Made by a program: the position numbers and the translations under genes
Part shown: one piece after another, positions 1 through 10,200 of the stretch
Numbering within the stretch: the first letter of the stretch is position 1
How the letters are laid out: the number at the start of each line of letters is the position of its first letter
Assembly (NCBI RefSeq): GCF_000515415.1
Contig: NZ_KI911783.1
Coordinates: 5,505,831 to 5,569,830 of the forward strand
Length of the DNA: 64,000 bases
Direction: 5' to 3'
Source of the DNA: Bradyrhizobium sp. WSM1417
GTDB lineage: Bacteria > Pseudomonadota > Alphaproteobacteria > Rhizobiales > Xanthobacteraceae
The notes under the pieces: generated by a model
Seen by the model: only the letters and a program-made list of their open reading frames with translations
Databases searched by the model: none
Told to the model about the DNA's origin: nothing

Positions 1-461
1 ATCCGCCGACCGAGACCACACCGATTGCGCGCTGGCCGGCCGTGCCGAACTTCGTGTTCGCGCACACCGAGAGGCTTCCGGCGCCCTCGCTGGCCGACCT
101 CAACGCACAGGCCGCGCATCAACTGCTGCTGCCGCGCAAGACCATGGCCCTCGCCAATGTCGCGGCCACCCTGCCCGTGCCCGGCCGCGATCTCTTTGCG
201 ATCCCCGAGGGCTCGGTCGAGGTGCTGCTGTCGACGACCTTGTCGCGGCGTGCCGCGACGCGCCTGGCCATGGCGGCCGAGACGCCCCGTGCGGCCAAGG
301 GCAAAGCCGGCAAGTCGCGCGCTCCCCGCACCGCGCGCGCTGCTCATGGCACACCGAAGCATGCCGCAGAGACCGAGGGCACTGCAGCTAAGAGCGCCGC
401 GCCCAAAAGCACTACGCCGCGCCCGACCCGTGTGGCGAGCCTGAAGAAGCGCGCGCAGTAG
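1..461 (+). CDS. Hypothetical protein, C-terminal part (cut by window edge)
   Basis: The reading frame is open from the first base and ends at a TAG at 459-461, so this is the 3' part of a longer gene. A GTG at 42 lies in frame but has no convincing ribosome binding site. The last 60 or so residues are rich in Ala, Lys, Pro and Arg (low complexity), as in disordered basic tails. I do not recognise the family. It converges on the minus-strand membrane protein next to it. Confidence 0.55.
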   Translation, partial: PPTETTPIARWPAVPNFVFAHTERLPAPSLADLNAQAAHQLLLPRKTMALANVAATLPVPGRDLFAIPEGSVEVLLSTTLSRRAATRLAMAAETPRAAKGKAGKSRAPRTARAAHGTPKHAAETEGTAAKSAAPKSTTPRPTRVASLKKRAQ

Positions 462-464
462 AAC

Positions 465-839
465 CTACTGTCGCATGATGTTGGCGACGCAGAGCAAGAC
501 GATCAGCGCCAGGAAGAACAGGTCCATATAGGACTTGACCTCGCCGTCGCGCCGCAGCCGGGCGACGTCGAGCACGACCTGCCTGCGCGCGTTCGTTCCG
601 CCCGCGCCGTCATTGATCGGCCCTTGCAGCCGCTTGGTCTCAGCCTCCAGCCGCTCGATCTTCTGGTAGAAGTAGAACGCCCGCAGCGTCGAGGCCGCGC
701 GCATGCCGGTATAGACCAGCACCAGGATCGCGATGATCGCCCGGTTCTGGTATTTCTCCATGAAATTCAGGCTGAAATAGACCATCGCCATGAATGCGAA
801 GTTGGTCACGAAGCGATAGACGAAGCTTAGAAAGACCAT
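465..839 (-). CDS. Small membrane protein of unknown function
   Basis: A 124-residue protein with two hydrophobic segments near the N-terminus (about residues 3-25 and 33-50), a charged helical stretch with a coiled-coil look (about 55-95, containing KIERLEAETKRLQG) and a third hydrophobic segment close to the C-terminus (about 103-121). This suggests an inner-membrane protein with a cytoplasmic helical loop. I do not recognise the family. It is a single gene converging on the truncated gene at the window start. Confidence 0.6.
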   Translation of the reverse strand: MVFLSFVYRFVTNFAFMAMVYFSLNFMEKYQNRAIIAILVLVYTGMRAASTLRAFYFYQKIERLEAETKRLQGPINDGAGGTNARRQVVLDVARLRRDGEVKSYMDLFFLALIVLLCVANIMRQ

Positions 840-1079
840 GCGGGCTCAAGCCTTGAAGGGTGGCGCAACCGGACCGTGTTGCAAATGCGGGGATCAGGAG
901 CCCAGACCGGAACAGCCGGCCTGAATGCCATGCAGGCCCGTCTACGCCAACTTTGTTTCAACAAAGATACTATTGCCCCGGCAATGCCGCCTTTTAGCCA
1001 CGCCCGGCCATAATGCAAGCTGCAGCACGGCCGCCGGTCCGGTCCGCGCGCCTGCCGGCTGCAACGGCTCCTTGGAGAT

Positions 1080-1385
1080 TTGGCGGAAGTCCCGATAGAC
1101 TGGGGCCGCCACATGTGGGGTCTGCCGATGCCGAAGAAGGGAATCACCGGCCACGACGACTGGGTTCTGACCGAGGCGCTCGCGACTGCGCTGGTCGCGC
1201 TGGAGCAGCTCGACACCAAGCACCAGCCGAGCGCGCACATGGACGACATCCGCAAGATGCTCTCGAACGGCAAGGAGCCGGCGGCGGTGAGCCTGCATCT
1301 CGCCCAGGCCAAATGCCGGCTGTTTCCCGACCTCGATCCGCTGGAGATCTACCGGGAATACGGCATCGGCGAGGAATATGGCTGA
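1080..1385 (+). CDS. Conserved-looking small soluble protein
   Basis: A 101-residue protein. The chosen start is TTG at 1080 because GGAG lies at 1074-1077; an in-frame ATG at 1110 would remove ten residues. Composition is that of a compact soluble helical protein (DDWVLTEALATALVALEQLD in the middle). I do not recognise it and no catalytic motif is visible. It is a single-gene unit pointing towards the convergent small gene that ends at 1407. Confidence 0.5.
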   Translation: MAEVPIDWGRHMWGLPMPKKGITGHDDWVLTEALATALVALEQLDTKHQPSAHMDDIRKMLSNGKEPAAVSLHLAQAKCRLFPDLDPLEIYREYGIGEEYG

Positions 1386-1406
1386 GGCTGCGGCTAGCCG
1401 TCGGAC

Positions 1407-1595
1407 CTAAGGCCCGCCGGCGATCGATCCGGCGATCACCATGACCAGCGCGGCCAAGTCGATCTTGCCGTTGACGATCAGCTCCTCCGAGGCTTTCGCG
1501 TCGTCCGCCCGTTCGACCTTCAGCGATTGCGGCCGGTTGGCCGCCTGCCGCTTCAGCTCCTCGACGATGGCTTCCGTGAGTTTCTCTTCCAGCAT
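1407..1595 (-). CDS. Small protein with a hydrophobic C-terminus
   Basis: The start is taken at the ATG at 1595, giving 62 residues beginning MLEEKLTEAIVEELKRQ. A longer in-frame extension upstream overlaps the copper-protein gene and is rejected. The N-terminal half is amphipathic and charged; the last 15 residues (LAALVMVIAGSIAGG) are hydrophobic, as in a membrane-associated or buried C-terminal helix. It starts ten bases after the stop of the Cys-rich copper-binding gene and is probably co-transcribed with it. Function unknown. Confidence 0.5.
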   Translation of the reverse strand: MLEEKLTEAIVEELKRQAANRPQSLKVERADDAKASEELIVNGKIDLAALVMVIAGSIAGGP

Positions 1596-1605
1596 GGGCT
1601 TGTCC

Positions 1606-1935
1606 TCAGGCCGCCATCGCACGGCAGGATTGTGCGCAGGAGCGGCACATGGCGACGCACTCGTCCATGCCGCCGACCCGCTCGCAATCCTCGGCGCATT
1701 CGCTGCAGATTTCGGCGCATTCGCCACATGTGTGCCGGTGATGCGGCGTATTGATCAGCATGAAATGCGCCGCCGTCCGGCACATTTCGGCGCACGCCAT
1801 CATCAGGCGGAAATGCTTGGGTTCGACGTGCTTGCCGCCGGTCTCGAGGCAATGGTTCATCGCGGTGCCGAGGCAGGTCTGATAGCAGCTCATGCACAGC
1901 GCGATGCAGCGCGTCATGTCTTCGGATTGAGCCAT
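1606..1935 (-). CDS. Four-helix-bundle copper-binding protein (DUF326/Csp-like)
   Basis: A 109-residue protein in which cysteines recur every three to four residues along predicted helices (CIALCMSCYQTCLG, CAEICSECAEDCERV, CVAMCRSCAQSC), with a few His and Met residues. This is the pattern of DUF326 proteins and copper storage proteins, which line a helical bundle with Cys and bind many Cu(I) ions. No signal peptide is seen, so it would act in the cytosol. The start at ATG 1935 gives the whole domain; the open frame runs further upstream without conservation. The neighbouring cation exporter fits a metal-handling role. Confidence 0.8.
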   Translation of the reverse strand: MAQSEDMTRCIALCMSCYQTCLGTAMNHCLETGGKHVEPKHFRLMMACAEMCRTAAHFMLINTPHHRHTCGECAEICSECAEDCERVGGMDECVAMCRSCAQSCRAMAA

Positions 1936-2036
1936 CCGGTGTCTCCAATGCTCGCCCCCTGCCCCGGTCAACCAGGGGGATGTTGTGATCGTTCCTGCCG
2001 TCGTGCCGATTGTGACGTCCAGGGAACCCCGCAAAG

Positions 2037-2981
2037 CTAGCCGTAGCGCCTCGCGCGCACCGCCCGGTAGCGAGCATCGGTCTGCGGCTTGATGAACAGC
2101 GCCGCCACGCTTGGATGGCGTTTGCGTATCTCGGCCTCGATCGAAACGACGCATCGCTCGATGTCGTCGGCGCGCTTGTCATCCGCAAATTCGATGCTGA
2201 GGGCCGCAACGACCTCGACCGGCGACAGCTGCACCGTCAGAAGACCGTTGGCCCTGAGCACGCCGGGCGAACGTCTTGCGATGTCGAGGACCGATCGCGC
2301 AAGCTCCGGATCGGCAGGCTCGCCGATCAGCAGGCTCTTGCTCTCGCGCGCGAGACCGATCGACACGATCGCCAGCAATATCCCGATCAGGATCGAACCG
2401 ATCCCGTCCCAGACCGGCTGGCGCAGCCATACGGCGGCCGCGGTGGCCGCTGCGGCAATGGCGATGCCGACCAGCGCCGCGCTGTCCTCGAGCAGCACCA
2501 TGAATGCCGGAGGATCCTTGCTGCGAACGAAAGCCTGATAATATCCGAACCGCTGGCCGTCGGAGCTGAAGCGCCGCAGGGCAACCAGCCAGGAGCCGCC
2601 TTCAAACAGGAACGACAGCCCGAGCACCACGAAGCTGACGATCGGACTTTCGATCGGCTCCGGTGCGGCGACATGCAGAACGCCCTGATACAGCGAGACA
2701 CCTGCGCCCAGCGCGAAGATCAGCAGCGCAACGATGAAGCTCCAGAAATACAGCTCGCGCCCATAGCCGAGCGGATGAGATTCGTCGGGCGAACGGCTCG
2801 CGCGCCGGTAGCCGTAGAGCAGCAGGATCTCGTTGGTCGTGTCGACGAGCGAATGCACCGCTTCGCTCGTCATGGCCGAACTTCCCGTCCACGCCGCGGC
2901 GCCGATCTTCGTGACCGCGACGAGAACATTGCCGAACAGCGCCGCATAGACCGCGGTCTTCGAGGATGATTCTGTTGCCAA
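2037..2981 (-). CDS. Cation diffusion facilitator family transporter
   Basis: A 314-residue inner-membrane protein with about six membrane segments and a cytoplasmic C-terminal domain, the layout of CDF proteins that export Zn, Fe, Co or Mn in exchange for protons. The TM2 metal motif is visible as H43-S-L-V-D47, and a second acidic site (LEDSAALVGI) lies where TM5 is expected. The C-terminal part (about 215-300) has the small alpha/beta fold typical of the family. It begins 18 bases after the reductase gene at 3000-3905 and is probably the last gene of that operon. Metal specificity cannot be told. Confidence 0.85.
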   Translation of the reverse strand: MATESSSKTAVYAALFGNVLVAVTKIGAAAWTGSSAMTSEAVHSLVDTTNEILLLYGYRRASRSPDESHPLGYGRELYFWSFIVALLIFALGAGVSLYQGVLHVAAPEPIESPIVSFVVLGLSFLFEGGSWLVALRRFSSDGQRFGYYQAFVRSKDPPAFMVLLEDSAALVGIAIAAAATAAAVWLRQPVWDGIGSILIGILLAIVSIGLARESKSLLIGEPADPELARSVLDIARRSPGVLRANGLLTVQLSPVEVVAALSIEFADDKRADDIERCVVSIEAEIRKRHPSVAALFIKPQTDARYRAVRARRYG

Positions 2982-2999
2982 TGTCCGATACCCCGTTCC

Positions 3000-3905
3000 T
3001 CATGCCAGCCGCCGCGGAAGGCTGTTATGGATCGTGCAGGCGGCGAGCGCGGCGTGGCCGAACGCGACCGAGATCTGGTGCAGGTCAGTGACGACGTCGC
3101 CGATCCCGTAGAGCCCGTCGACCGAGGTGCGCTGATGGTCGTCGACTTTCAGATGGCCGTCTGCGGTGTGTTCGGCCCCAAGCGTCATCGCGAGATGCGA
3201 GCGCACTTCCGCACCCATCACCGGGTAGACCATGTCGAATTGCGCCGTGTGGCCGTCTGCGAAGACGGCCTCGACGCCGTTGTCTCTCCGCCTCAGGCGC
3301 AGGCCGGGCGCGACGACGATCTCGACCCCCGCTTCATTCAGCTCCAGTGCCGCGGCCTTCCCGTCATCCTCGCCCGTTGCCAACAACGTCACGTCGCGCG
3401 AATAGCCGCGCATGAAGAGCGCCTTGCCGGCGGCGCGGTGAAGCGGACCGACGATGCCGATGCGACGGCCGATCGCCTCGTAGGCGTCGCAGACGGGGCA
3501 GTAGCGCAACAGCCCGTCCGCGACCGCCGTGCGCCATTCGTCGAACGGCGGATGGGCGTCGACGATGCCGCTGGCAAGGATGACGGTGGCGGCCGTATGC
3601 GCGCCGCCGTTCCAGATCGCCTGAAAACCTTGCTCGTGTCGCCGCAAGGCTGTGACCTCGGCATCAACGCGCGTGACCGCGAGCTCGCCCAGTTGCGCGG
3701 ACATGCGCGCGAGCAGGTCGGTACCGGACAGGCCGTGGACGAAACCCGGCACATTGTGACTGCGCGGGATCAGCGCCGCCCGGCTCGCGCCCGCGTCCAC
3801 GACACAGACGCGGCGCCGAAATCGCGCGAGGTAGATCGCAGCCATCAGCCCGGCCGGGCCGCCGCCGACGATCAGGCAATCATACGGCTGATCAATCGCC
3901 GTCAT
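3000..3905 (-). CDS. Thioredoxin-reductase-like FAD/NAD(P) oxidoreductase
   Basis: A 301-residue flavoprotein with an N-terminal FAD-binding [10 protein letters not shown] motif (about 14-23), a redox CPVC motif in the middle (YCPVCDAYE), a second nucleotide-binding region ([17 protein letters not shown]) and the C-terminal FAD motif ending in YGIGDV. This is the order of domains in low-molecular-weight thioredoxin reductases. The second nucleotide-binding loop is [10 protein letters not shown] instead of the usual GxGxxA pattern, so the pyridine-nucleotide donor may be unusual. Its ATG overlaps the stop of the upstream flavodoxin-like gene (ATGA), so the two are translationally coupled. The partner protein it reduces is unknown. 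Confidence 0.8.
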   Translation of the reverse strand: MTAIDQPYDCLIVGGGPAGLMAAIYLARFRRRVCVVDAGASRAALIPRSHNVPGFVHGLSGTDLLARMSAQLGELAVTRVDAEVTALRRHEQGFQAIWNGGAHTAATVILASGIVDAHPPFDEWRTAVADGLLRYCPVCDAYEAIGRRIGIVGPLHRAAGKALFMRGYSRDVTLLATGEDDGKAAALELNEAGVEIVVAPGLRLRRRDNGVEAVFADGHTAQFDMVYPVMGAEVRSHLAMTLGAEHTADGHLKVDDHQRTSVDGLYGIGDVVTDLHQISVAFGHAALAACTIHNSLPRRLA

Positions 3906-4978
3906 TTGGGGTTTGGATCCGACAGGCCCGCACCGGGCTCGCGAAGCTTCCCGCTCCGCGCCAGCCGGACCGCATTGCCGAGCGCGCGCGCGACGTTCTG
4001 CACCTCCGTCTGGAACGCCCTGTCGTCATCGAGGTCGCGGTGCGAGGTGGCGTATGGCTCCATGTAGCCGACATAGCCATCGAGCTCGGCGAAGCGGCCC
4101 GCCGAGATCAGCTGCATGTCGGTCAACCAATCCGACAAGGCCCGGCGCACGCCCTCGGCACCGACCGCATCGCCGTGAACGACAAGACCGAAATGACGGC
4201 CGGCGAGATGGCGCGGATAAGACCAGCCCTTCAACTCCAGCGCCTTGGCTTCGGCCGCCTTCTTGCCGTGGGTCGAGGTCGGATCGGGATTGCCGCCGTC
4301 GGCGCAGACCATGCGATCCATCATCGCCTTCAGTCCGGCGGGCACGTGATACCAGTTCACCGGCGCGACGATCAGGATGCCGTGGGCTGCGACCCACAGC
4401 GGATAGATATCGTTCATCCAGTCGTCGGTCTGCCCCAGCGAATAGTTCGGATAGCAGCTGCACGGCCAGTGGCAGAGCGGCATCGCGGTTCCGACGCAGG
4501 ATTTGCAGGGATGGATGGTCTTGCCGAACTCCGAGGCCAGACGCGACAGATCGAGGATGTCGACGGCAAATCCAAGCTCGGCAAAGACCGGCTCGGCGAG
4601 CTCGACCAGGCGCCAGGTCTTGGACATCTCGCCGGGACAGGTGTGCTCGCTACGGGCCGAGCCGTTGATGATGAGGATGCGCGGCGTCTCGTCCGCATCG
4701 TCATGGCGCCGCTGCGCCGCCAGTATGTTCGCGCGCGCATCGAGCCAGTCGACGGCGATGTCGTAATCGGGATCGGCGAATCCCGCGCCCGCCTTTCGCG
4801 TCAGCGGGGCCTTGCGTGAATTGCTGTAGGCGTCCCAGGCCGCGCCGACGATGGCGTCGAGCTCGCGCTGGAGCGGTGCAAAGGCGGGATCGACGAACCG
4901 GCTCCTGTAGCGGCGCTCGAAGGCCTCGCGCGAGAGCTTGACGGGCGGCATCCCCTTGCGAATGTCGGCTTCCGTCAT
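3902..4978 (-). CDS. Flavodoxin-fold NAD(P)H-dependent oxidoreductase
   Basis: A 358-residue protein. The core (about 100-300) begins with a flavin-binding strand-loop ([16 protein letters not shown]) and has a Cys-rich patch ([16 protein letters not shown]) followed by the flavodoxin-like segment ending [22 protein letters not shown]. The family transfers electrons through FMN; the Cys patch resembles iron-sulfur flavoprotein-type reductases, but cluster binding is only a guess. The start at ATG 4978 is preceded by GAGGAG. The N-terminal 95 residues carry no recognised domain. First gene of the operon that continues into the reductase and the cation transporter. Confidence 0.75.
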   Translation of the reverse strand: MTEADIRKGMPPVKLSREAFERRYRSRFVDPAFAPLQRELDAIVGAAWDAYSNSRKAPLTRKAGAGFADPDYDIAVDWLDARANILAAQRRHDDADETPRILIINGSARSEHTCPGEMSKTWRLVELAEPVFAELGFAVDILDLSRLASEFGKTIHPCKSCVGTAMPLCHWPCSCYPNYSLGQTDDWMNDIYPLWVAAHGILIVAPVNWYHVPAGLKAMMDRMVCADGGNPDPTSTHGKKAAEAKALELKGWSYPRHLAGRHFGLVVHGDAVGAEGVRRALSDWLTDMQLISAGRFAELDGYVGYMEPYATSHRDLDDDRAFQTEVQNVARALGNAVRLARSGKLREPGAGLSDPNPK

Positions 4979-4993
4979 GCTGGCTCCTCGCGA

Positions 4994-5011
4994 GGTCGGT
5001 ACAGTCCGACC
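4994..5011 (-). terminator. Short hairpin between small gene and flavoprotein operon
   Basis: Perfect 6-bp arms GGTCGG and CCGACC around a six-base loop, in the gap between the small gene ending at 5059 and the flavoprotein start at 4978. There is no T-tract, so termination is uncertain. Confidence 0.3.
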
Positions 5012-5058
5012 AACCCGGGGCGCAGCGTGCGGTTCCTTCTTCCTCTCCTCTCGTCGTC

Positions 5059-5265
5059 CTACTGGCGAACAACTTCCGCCGGCACATCGAACTGCGCGAT
5101 GCGCTGGTCCAGCCGCCACAGTTCGATGCGGTGCACCAGCACCAGCGAGGCAGCCTCGCGCTTGGCCTGCTCATCATCGTCGCAGACCAGGTTGATGCAT
5201 CCAAACACATGCCCGTCCGGATCGATCTGGAACGCGCGGTAGTGCTTGATGCTCCGCATCGTCAT
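5059..5265 (-). CDS. Small hypothetical protein
   Basis: A 68-residue protein starting at the ATG at 5265, with GGAGG a few bases upstream. The sequence has the alternation of a compact alpha/beta domain (HYRAFQIDPDGHVFGCINLVCDDDEQAKREA). It overlaps the upstream gene by four bases (ATGA), which supports both as real coupled genes. Function unknown; no motif seen. Confidence 0.6.
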   Translation of the reverse strand: MTMRSIKHYRAFQIDPDGHVFGCINLVCDDDEQAKREAASLVLVHRIELWRLDQRIAQFDVPAEVVRQ

Positions 5266-5468
5266 CCTCCCCGTCTCGGGTACACGGGTTCGCTCAGCCA
5301 GTCCGTCAGGTTCGAGGTCACCTCGTTCTGCTTGGCGCGCTGAAGCAGCATGTCGCGCTCCTTGCCGGGCGGCAGGCTGCGCGCGCGCTCGCGAGCGGTT
5401 TGGGCGAATGCCGCCAACCGCTCCTGGAGCGATTGGGTCTGTTTCCTGCGGTTGCGTTTCGCGGTCAT
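5262..5468 (-). CDS. Small basic helical protein
   Basis: The start is taken at the ATG at 5468 (MTAKRNRRKQTQSLQ), giving 68 residues; a longer in-frame extension upstream is Pro-rich and unlike the rest. The protein is basic at the N-terminus and otherwise helical (ERLAAFAQTARERARSLPPG). Its stop overlaps the start of the next gene. Many alphaproteobacteria carry such short basic genes with no assigned function. Confidence 0.55.
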   Translation of the reverse strand: MTAKRNRRKQTQSLQERLAAFAQTARERARSLPPGKERDMLLQRAKQNEVTSNLTDWLSEPVYPRRGG

Positions 5469-5778
5469 TGTACTTTCACAAAGCCCTTCAGATGGAAGGA
5501 ATTGGGATGGGAGAATTGGCCCCGGCGGGAGGTCGGCGCCGGGGCCAGAGTTTCGTGCCGGTTGGGGCGGCCCAGCCCGGCAGTGTTGGGCAGCTTCGGC
5601 CGCAACCGCAGGTTCCGGCATTTCAATAAGTTAACAGTGCGTGATTTTGCTGATGCGAAACGAAGCGGCCGAGCAGCGACGGATGCGCGCCTTCCCTTCG
5701 CGCGCTGGCGCCGCTTCGACTGCGCCGGAACCGAAATGCTGATTCGCTGATTGATGAAGGACTTGAAGGAGGATCATC
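5469..5778. other. Intergenic region between divergent small genes
   Basis: 310 bases between the divergent genes starting at 5468 (minus) and 5779 (plus). It should contain both promoters. I see no clear -35/-10 pair, riboswitch or repeat; the stretch 5625-5650 is the most AT-rich part. Confidence 0.4.
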
Positions 5779-6063
5779 ATGGCGAAAGCAGCATGGAAAC
5801 GGCCGGGCTCACCGATCGGCCGCAAGGGCCCGCGCAAGGCAAATCCCGCGTACAAGCGGCGGGCGCGCGAACGGTGGACACCTGCGGATGTGAGCAAGCT
5901 CAAGCAGCTCGCGAAAGGAAACACGCCCACGGGCGTCATGAGCATCAAGCTGCAGCGTCCGGTCGCGGCCATTCGCAGCAAGGCGCAGCGCGAAGGCATT
6001 TCGCTGAGACCCGTCAACCGCTCGCCTTACAACAGGCGATCCAAAGCAGCGAAGCGGCGCTGA
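5779..6063 (+). CDS. Small basic DNA-binding-like protein (SANT/Myb-like helix pattern)
   Basis: A 94-residue, strongly basic protein with a near-ideal ribosome binding site (AAGGAGG, 5765-5771). The middle (ERWTPADVSKLKQLAKGNTP ... RPVAAIRSKAQREGI) has the W-containing helix pattern of SANT/Myb-like DNA-binding domains, as used by rhizobial regulators with short helix-turn-helix units; the final residues are Arg/Lys-rich. It probably binds DNA. No partner gene is adjacent on the same strand. Confidence 0.65.
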   Translation: MAKAAWKRPGSPIGRKGPRKANPAYKRRARERWTPADVSKLKQLAKGNTPTGVMSIKLQRPVAAIRSKAQREGISLRPVNRSPYNRRSKAAKRR

Positions 6064-6111
6064 CTGGCGCGCCCATCCCGGCGCATGCTGCACGTTTGGT
6101 GTCGTCGGCTC

Positions 6112-6324
6112 CTATTCCGGCGGCAGGCGGTGCCGGAGATCCTGTCCGTCCCGGTTGTCGCGAAGGGCCTTGAGCTCCGAGCGCAACATCGCGCTTTCCA
6201 TCACCACGCGGCGCACCTCGCGCGTGGCGTCATCAAGCTGATCCGCGACCGCTCGGCGCTGCGCTCGGAGGGCGCGGCTCGCTTCGATCGCGCGCTCAGC
6301 GCGGGCAAGCAGGACGTCGTTCAT
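6112..6324 (-). CDS. Small coiled-coil protein
   Basis: A 70-residue protein, almost entirely helical and charged (ARAERAIEASRALRAQRRAV ... MLRSELKALRDNRDGQDL), with heptad-like spacing. Start ATG at 6324. It converges on the basic DNA-binding-like gene. A single short gene with no recognised family, supported mainly by coding-like composition. Confidence 0.45.
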   Translation of the reverse strand: MNDVLLARAERAIEASRALRAQRRAVADQLDDATREVRRVVMESAMLRSELKALRDNRDGQDLRHRLPPE

Positions 6325-6458
6325 GGAAGGACGATAGGAGATCCGGGACGAAACCGCCTTTACGTAAGTTACGTCAATTACTCAAAACCAGCCATTCGCT
6401 CAAAAACATTCGCGAGCGCTAACCTGGATCAAGTATCTCGGAACAGCCGAGAAGACGC

Positions 6459-7205
6459 TTAGCTTCGTCGATAGAGTTGCAGATAGCTCGGCGAGAACAG
6501 CGCCGCGTCCTTGAGCGCATCGAGATCGGTGATGGTCAGCGTGCGATCGCGCAGCACGATCAGGCCGGAGGCGCGCAACTCCTGAACGGTGCGATTGAGA
6601 TGCACCACCGACAGGCCGGTGGCGTCCGCAAGATCCATTTGCGTCACCGGCATCACGCAGGAATTGCCTTCGACCAAGCCGACTGGACGCAGCCGCTCGA
6701 TGATCTCGCAGAACAAATGGGCCACGCGCTCGAAGGCCACCCGTCGCCCGAGATTGATGGCCCATTCGCGCTGAATGGCGCTGTTGACGAGAGTCTCGCA
6801 CAAGAAAGCTTCCGCCAGCGAGCGGTCGGCAGCCAACAGACTCTCGAACCGCGCGCGCTTGATTTCGGTGTAGACGACCGGCGTCATCGCCGCGATGGAA
6901 TGATCCATCACCGGCAGCAGGAAGGCGTGCGCATCGCAACTCTCGCCGGGAAAAAGAAAATTGACGATCTGGCGCCGGCCATCCTCGAGCGTCTTGTAGC
7001 GGCAGAGCCAGCCCGACAGCACGAGGCGGACGCTGTCGACCGGATCGCCTTCCGAGATCAGATCCTCGCCCGCCCCTGCGCGCTGGAGGCCCTCGAGCAT
7101 CGCGTATTCGAGCGAGGTGCGGGCCTCCGTCGACAACGGCCTCAGCACGTTCAGCCGGCGAATGACCGGGTCCACCTGGCTGCGATCGAGCGTCGACAAG
7201 GGCAT
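6459..7205 (-). CDS. Crp/Fnr-family transcription regulator
   Basis: The start at ATG 7205 shares its first base with the last base of the upstream kinase stop (TAATG), giving 248 residues and tight translational coupling. Residues about 25-145 form the cyclic-nucleotide-binding-like beta roll (AGAGEDLISEGDPVDSVRLV, YKTLEDGRRQIVNFLFPGE); about 165-230 is the winged helix with recognition helix DLADATGLSVVHLNRTVQEL. There is no Cys cluster for an Fe-S centre, so it is not an Fnr-type oxygen sensor. The PGE signature expected around a cAMP pocket is present (LFPGESCDAHAF) but the RxS ligand motif is not. Coupling to the kinase suggests a shared stress pathway. Confidence 0.85.
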   Translation of the reverse strand: MPLSTLDRSQVDPVIRRLNVLRPLSTEARTSLEYAMLEGLQRAGAGEDLISEGDPVDSVRLVLSGWLCRYKTLEDGRRQIVNFLFPGESCDAHAFLLPVMDHSIAAMTPVVYTEIKRARFESLLAADRSLAEAFLCETLVNSAIQREWAINLGRRVAFERVAHLFCEIIERLRPVGLVEGNSCVMPVTQMDLADATGLSVVHLNRTVQELRASGLIVLRDRTLTITDLDALKDAALFSPSYLQLYRRS

Positions 7206-10200
7206 TAGCTGGCCACCGCCGGTGTATGAAACGCCCGCTTGCTGAGGGGAATGGTGATCGTGCATTCCAGCCCCCTGGGATTGAATGCCATCGTGGTCTG
7301 CCCCTTGAACTCGAATGCGAGTGTGCGCTCCAGTAGCTCGGTCCCAGATCCTTTGTGCGGCGGCGGCGCAACCGGCGGCCCACCGCGCTCCCGCCACTCG
7401 AACACCAGCTCCGCCGGATCGGTGCCCTGCTCGATGCGCCAGGAAATCTCGATGCGACCTGTCGGCCGGCTCAGGGCGCCGTATTTCAGCGCGTTGGTTG
7501 CGAGCTCGTGAATGGCAAGCGCGAAAGTTTCCGCGGCCTTCGACTGAAAACGCACGGTGGGGCCGCTGACCCGTACCTGCTCTCCTTCCCTGGCATTATA
7601 GGCCAGCAGCTCCTCGACGGCGAGGTATTCGAGATCAACGCCGCCCTCGGGATCGCGGGTCACCAGCGCCTGGGTACGGGCGAATGCGTTGAGCCGGCCA
7701 TCGAGATGGGAGGCAAACTCCTCGACCGTCGAACTGCTATCGGCCGTGCGACGGGCGATCGAGCGCACCACGCCCAGCGTGTTGCGGACCCGGTGCTGGA
7801 GCTCGGCCAGCAGCAGGCGCTGCCGCTCCTCGGCGCGGGTAATCGCGGTGATGTCGACAAAGGTGATGACGACCCCGGCGATGAAGTTGTCGATACTGCG
7901 ATAGGGCAGGATGCGGACCATGTAGCGCGTGCCGCTGGCCGGGTCCCTCAGCTCGCGCTCAGCAATGGCAAGCGTCCGCAGGACCCCGCGAATGTCGTCG
8001 TATAGCTCCTCGATGGGAATACGGGCCTTGATGTGCGCGATCGGGCGGCCCCTGTCGGTTTCGATGAGATGCAGAACCTGCGTGATCGCCGGCGTGAAGT
8101 TCATCACGCGCAAATCGTTGTCGAGGAACACGGTCGCGATTTGCGTGCTCTCCAGAAAATTCTCGAGGTCGCTGGTGGCGCGTGTCAACTCCTGGACGCG
8201 GTGAGCCAGTTCGCCGTTGACGGTGGTCAGCTCCTCGTTGACCGACTGCAATTCCTCGCGTGAGGTTTCGAGCTCTTCGTTTGCGGACTGAAGCTCTTCA
8301 TTGAGCGACTGATATTCCTCGTTCGAGGACTTGAGCTCCTCGTTGGTGCTTTCGAGCTCTTCGATGGTCGCCTGAAGGCGCTCCCGCGTCGTCCGCAGCT
8401 CACCTTCGATACGCTCGACATGCTCGGTCTGCACCAGCGCATTGGGCTTGCCCTCGCCTGCATTGGCGGCGCGCACCGGACCGTCCTTGAACAGCACGAC
8501 GAAATTGCGATGGCCCCCGCCGCCATCCTGGATCGGCTCCACCGTGATGTCGACGGGAATGTGCTGGCCGTTCGCGCCGAGCTGCACCTGCTCGGCATAG
8601 GCCGGCTCGTTGGTCTCCTCCGCGCGGCTGAGCACCGCGCGCAGGTCCAGGCGGAGATCGCGGTGGACGAGTTGGAGCAGATCGAGCGTGGCAGCGCCTG
8701 CCGTCGGTTCGATGTAGCGGCCGGTGCGCCCGGAAAAGTGCAGAACCTGAAAGTTGCCGTCGGTAATGACATAGGCAGGAGCGTAGCGCTCGGCGATCCG
8801 CTGCGCGCGGCGCTCCAGCCCGACATCGGGGCGGAAAGAGCGCGGCGGCGCCAGCTCGAGGGTTGCCCTCCCCGCGGCGGTGGTGATCGGAAATTCGGGC
8901 GGCAGCCGCGTTCCGGTGTCGAGCTTCTTGAAGATTCGGGCGCGGCGGTCGATCGGCACGAACAGTTTTGGATGCCGCGTAACGTTCTCGGAATTGCCGA
9001 GGAACAGGAAGCGATCCGGCAGGAGCGCGAAGTGGAATAGCGGAATCACCCGGTTCTGCAGCTCAGCATTGAGATAGATCAGCAGGTTGCGGCAGGAGAC
9101 GAGATCGAGCTTCGAGAACGGTGCGTCCTTGATCACGTTGTGCTGCGAGAAGATGCACATCTCGCGCAGCTCCTTGACCACGCAATAGGTATCGCCCTCG
9201 CGCACGAACCAGCGCGCCAGGCGCTCGCTGGTCATGTCGGCCTCGATCTTGGTGCGGTAGCGGCCGACGCGCGCGGTCGCCAGCGCTCGTCCGTCGATGT
9301 CGGTCGCGAAGATCTGAACCTGCGGTGGCGAGTCCATCTTGGCCATGTGCTCGCGCAGGAGGATGCCGATCGAGTAGGCCTCCTCTCCGGTGGCGCAGCC
9401 GAGCACCCACATCCGAACCTGCTGGCCTGCGCCCTTGCCTTCGAACAGCTTCGGGACGACCTGGCTCTCGAGCACCTCAAATTCGCGCTTGTCGCGGAAG
9501 AATTCGGTGACGCCGATCAAGAGGTCGTTGAAGAGGTCCTGCGCCTCGTCCTGGTCGTTGCGCAGGAAATCGACATAAGCGGAAATGTCGGCGATCTGAA
9601 CCACCTGCATCCGCCGCTGCACGCGACGCAGGAAGGTGTTCTGCTTGTAGCCGTGAAAATCATTGCCGGTCTTGCTGCGCAGGATGTCGGCAATGCGCGA
9701 CAGCGAGGTCGCTGCGGCCGCCAGCACCTCATCGAACCCCTGCTTCTCCTCCAGCCGCCGCAGATGACGGGCATAGACCTGGATGTGCTCGGCGATGTCT
9801 TCCGCGGTCAGCACGTAATCGGCGATCGCCGCCGGCCTGTTGGCGTCCTTCAGATCATCAGCCCCGTCGCTCGCGCCCTTTTCGGCGATGGCGAGACCAC
9901 CGTGATCCTTTAGCGTCGCGGTCCCCAGCGTGCCATCGTCGCCGATGCCGGACAGGATCACGCCGATCGATTGCTCGGCGCGTTCTTCCGCCAGAGACAC
10001 CAGGAAGCTGTCGATCGTGGCCCGCTCGCCGGGCGCCTGCTCGGCCGCGCGGACCGCGAAGCGACCGCCATGGATCGTCGTGATCATCGCCGGCGGGCAC
10101 AGATAGATCGTGCCGCCGGCGACGGCTTGGCCGTCACTGATGTCAGCGATCTTGCCGCCGTTGGAGTTTTGCACGATCCGGCGCAGCCGCGGCTCGTCGA

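Noticed and set aside
2115..2969. A 284-residue open frame on the plus strand
   Set aside because: It is opposite the cation diffusion facilitator gene, is Arg/Asp/Gln-rich without a domain, and is a product of high-GC codon bias.
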